Of a stretch of DNA of 8,338 nt, positions 6,816-8,338 are shown piece by piece. The DNA is taken from positions 1-8,338 of the forward strand of contig JAUXBV010000115.1 of assembly GCA_030619215.1 (NCBI GenBank), read 5' to 3'. The position numbers were made by a program, and so were the translations under genes. Position 1 is the first letter of the stretch. Each line of letters opens with the position of its first letter. A model generated the notes under the pieces. That model worked only from the letters and a program-made list of their open reading frames with translations, made no database searches and was not told the DNA's origin. The stretch comes from Fibrobacterota bacterium. Its GTDB lineage: Bacteria > Fibrobacterota > Chitinivibrionia > Chitinivibrionales > JANQEN01.

Positions 6816-6822
6816 TGTATAC

Positions 6823-7503
6823 ATGACGGTGGAGAAGCCTTTTATACGGCTGATTTCTAACGTTTTATGTGTGGCTGTTTTCTTAATAGCTGCATTAAAT
6901 ACTCCTGCTACTGCCTCCGAATCCTCTGAACCTGCAAAGATAATAAGTACATTCAGCACTTCCGATAATTCTGTAAAAAAAACAGAGCTACTCTTTTCAC
7001 TCAAGAAATATCTGCCGCAAAAACCTTTGTGGATAAAAGAGTTACTTGCAAAAGCTCTTAATGATAAGAGCCCCGTTGTAGTTGCTGAAGCGGTGTATCA
7101 GATTGGAGAATTCGGATTCATAGAATTTAATGCTGATTTAATAGATCTTTTTCATGCCGCAGAGAAGAGATTCGGTTCTTTATGTTATGCTGAGAGAGTC
7201 AGGTGTGCGGTTATTCCGGCTCTGGGAAAGATTGGAAATAATAAGGCGAAAGCATTTATTGCAGGGCTCTTAAAAAATGACAAGGGCTCTTTTATGGGGC
7301 AGTTCATGTTATCTGCGATGAAGAGCTTAAACGACCCGGTTTTTGTGAAAGATGTAAGGCTTTACAGAGCAAAAATGGAGAAGTATGTAAAGGATGCTGC
7401 AGCATCAGGCCTCGATCCTTTTCTTTATTCTGATAAAGCATCCTATATAAAACTGGCGGAAGAAGTTGAGACTTTCCTTCTGAAGGGAGGTAAAAATGAA
7501 TAA
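6823..7503 (+). CDS. Secreted HEAT-repeat protein, first gene of a protease operon
   Basis: The 226-residue product has a Sec signal peptide with hydrophobic residues 11-26 and a probable cleavage site ATA-SES after residue 31. Mature sequence is alpha-helical. HEAT-like helix pairs are visible at about residues 70-98 (WIKELLAKALNDKSPVVVAE, then VYQIGEFG), 122-150 (YAERVRCAVIPALGKIGNN, then KAFIAGLL) and 153-180 (QFMLSAMKSLNDP). The DKSPVVVAEAVYQIGE unit is the classic HEAT pattern. A C-terminal helix at 205-221 follows. HEAT repeats are protein-binding scaffolds, and this one would act outside the cytoplasm. Its last eight bases overlap the start of the C25-type peptidase, so the two are translated together. 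It could bind, hold or inhibit the peptidase or its substrate; that is inference from context. No specific family name can be given. Confidence 0.8.
   Translation: MTVEKPFIRLISNVLCVAVFLIAALNTPATASESSEPAKIISTFSTSDNSVKKTELLFSLKKYLPQKPLWIKELLAKALNDKSPVVVAEAVYQIGEFGFIEFNADLIDLFHAAEKRFGSLCYAERVRCAVIPALGKIGNNKAKAFIAGLLKNDKGSFMGQFMLSAMKSLNDPVFVKDVRLYRAKMEKYVKDAAASGLDPFLYSDKASYIKLAEEVETFLLKGGKNE
7483..7490 (+). promoter_or_regulatory. Shine-Dalgarno site inside the HEAT gene for the peptidase
   Basis: AAGGGAGG ends five bases before the ATG at 7496, within the last codons of the upstream gene. With the 8-base overlap (ATGAATAA) this indicates translational coupling. Confidence 0.75.
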
Positions 7504-8338
7504 GAAAATAATATCACCGGTTTCTGCGTTTATTCTCTCGCTGGTTTTATCGTATAATACTGTGGAGGGCAAGATAGGGATTATTGTCAACAAACATCTC
7601 TACCCATCCATTCAAACATCTGTTGACATGTATATAAACGATGTGAAAAACATTGAAGGCAAAGATGTCTGGCTTGACGGGACAACATTTGATGAAAGTA
7701 ATAATAAAACAGATTTAAAGGACAGCCTCAGGAACCACTATAATAATGATGACCTTGAAGGCGCCATACTAATAGGCGACCTGCCAATATGCGAATTCCT
7801 TACTGACGAAACTTTTGAAAGAGATATCTTTCCCTGTGATTTGTACTATATGGATCTTAACGGTACCTGGACACCTGAAGACCTGCCCGACACCCATTCA
7901 GGCTCTAAATATGCTGAGATATGGATCTCACGCCTGGTATGCAGTGTGCTGACCCATTATGCGAATCAAACCGAAACACAGATTTTACAAAGATATTTTG
8001 ACCGGGTTCATCTGAGAATGTATGGCCAGGATAATCAGCCAAGCACCTATCTGATTGCCGGTATGTACGGGGAATGGCCCTCTCTTGAATCTGAAAACAA
8101 ACCCTATCTTGGATATAATTCCAATAGTACAGAAACCCTTAGAACATATTCGGATTCAACAGATCCTGAGTTTAAAGAAAAGTGGGCAAATGCACTTATT
8201 GCCGGTAAGGAATATGCATATATATATTCTCATGCCGGAGGTTTACCATATAGACATAAGTTTGGTTATTATATTTACGATATCTATACTGATCCGACAA
8301 ATTGCAGATTTTACAATGTCTATTGCTGTCAGAATGCC
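7496..8338 (+). CDS. Gingipain-like (C25-type) cysteine peptidase, N-terminal part
   Basis: The frame stays open to the window edge, giving 281 residues of a longer protein. A signal peptide is likely: Lys3-Lys4, hydrophobic residues 8-20, cleavage near VEG-K at residue 26. The rest follows the C25 caspase-fold layout in order: KIGIIVNKHLYPSI (26-39); GAILIGDLP (89-97), the second core strand; DLYYMDLNGTW (115-125); and EIWISRLV (141-148). Next come YIYSHAGG with His246 (242-249) and NVYCCQNA with Cys277-Cys278 (274-281). In gingipain RgpB the dyad is His211 and Cys244 with an NCC motif, a spacing of 33; here His246 to Cys278 is 32. Cys278 is therefore the likely nucleophile. The residue after His is Ala instead of the usual Gly. 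C25 enzymes are secreted endopeptidases, often with a C-terminal sorting domain, which cannot be seen here. It is the second gene of an operon with the HEAT protein. Substrate preference cannot be read from this part. Confidence 0.85.
   Translation, partial: MNKKIISPVSAFILSLVLSYNTVEGKIGIIVNKHLYPSIQTSVDMYINDVKNIEGKDVWLDGTTFDESNNKTDLKDSLRNHYNNDDLEGAILIGDLPICEFLTDETFERDIFPCDLYYMDLNGTWTPEDLPDTHSGSKYAEIWISRLVCSVLTHYANQTETQILQRYFDRVHLRMYGQDNQPSTYLIAGMYGEWPSLESENKPYLGYNSNSTETLRTYSDSTDPEFKEKWANALIAGKEYAYIYSHAGGLPYRHKFGYYIYDIYTDPTNCRFYNVYCCQNA

Larger units (their letters stand above)
6390..6822. other. 433-base intergenic region between divergent genes
   Basis: This AT-rich stretch separates the minus-strand membrane protein from the plus-strand HEAT/protease operon. 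From left to right it holds the leader and promoter of the membrane-protein gene (to about 6549), a two-hairpin REP-like element (6559-6636) and an inverted repeat CCAGTT/AACTGG (6645-6650 and 6666-6671, 15-base loop). A very AT-rich stretch (6675-6800) must contain the operon promoter, though no hexamer pair in it is convincing. I see no coding region or RNA gene in it. Confidence 0.6.

Overview
The window looks like chromosomal DNA of a Gram-negative bacterium with a moderately AT-rich genome. The evidence is a probable lipoprotein with a lipobox Cys20, several Sec-type signal peptides, strong Shine-Dalgarno sites of the GGAGGG type and sigma70-like promoters. Large TPR lipoproteins next to a secreted gingipain-like (C25-type) protease suggest a member of the Fibrobacterota/FCB assemblage. 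That placement is a guess from gene style, not from a marker gene. There are no rRNA or tRNA genes, no CRISPR array, no transposase and no phage genes. The window is a series of short transcription units on alternating strands.

Left part (1-3288, plus strand): a 217-residue secreted, very lysine-rich protein (188-841) carries a small OB-like domain and an internally duplicated segment. After a weak terminator-like hairpin comes a 772-residue lipoprotein (970-3288) with a DUF2846-like beta domain followed by a long TPR solenoid. Convergent to it, with an 18-base gap, is a minus-strand gene (3307-3942) for three membrane segments plus a cytoplasmic cyclic-nucleotide-binding-like domain. Its C-terminal half reads like the eukaryotic Popeye-domain (POPDC) proteins.

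Middle (3943-6389): a 246-base divergent region with a good plus-strand promoter leads into a second, unrelated secreted TPR protein (4189-5652). Convergent to that is a minus-strand six-helix membrane protein of an uncharacterised family (5826-6389). The junction between them holds a short heptanucleotide repeat, period AAATCTR.

Right part (6390-8338): a 433-base AT-rich gap holds a minus-strand promoter and a two-hairpin REP-like palindromic element. Then comes a two-gene operon: a secreted HEAT-repeat protein (6823-7503) overlapping by 8 bases the start of a C25-type cysteine peptidase (7496 to the window edge). The peptidase is cut just after its probable catalytic cysteine.

No single known pathway links these genes. 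The shared theme is the cell envelope: nearly every product is predicted to be exported, lipid-anchored or membrane-embedded, and helical-repeat scaffolds (TPR, HEAT) recur. The two points most worth pursuing are the bacterial Popeye-like protein and the translationally coupled HEAT/C25-protease pair.
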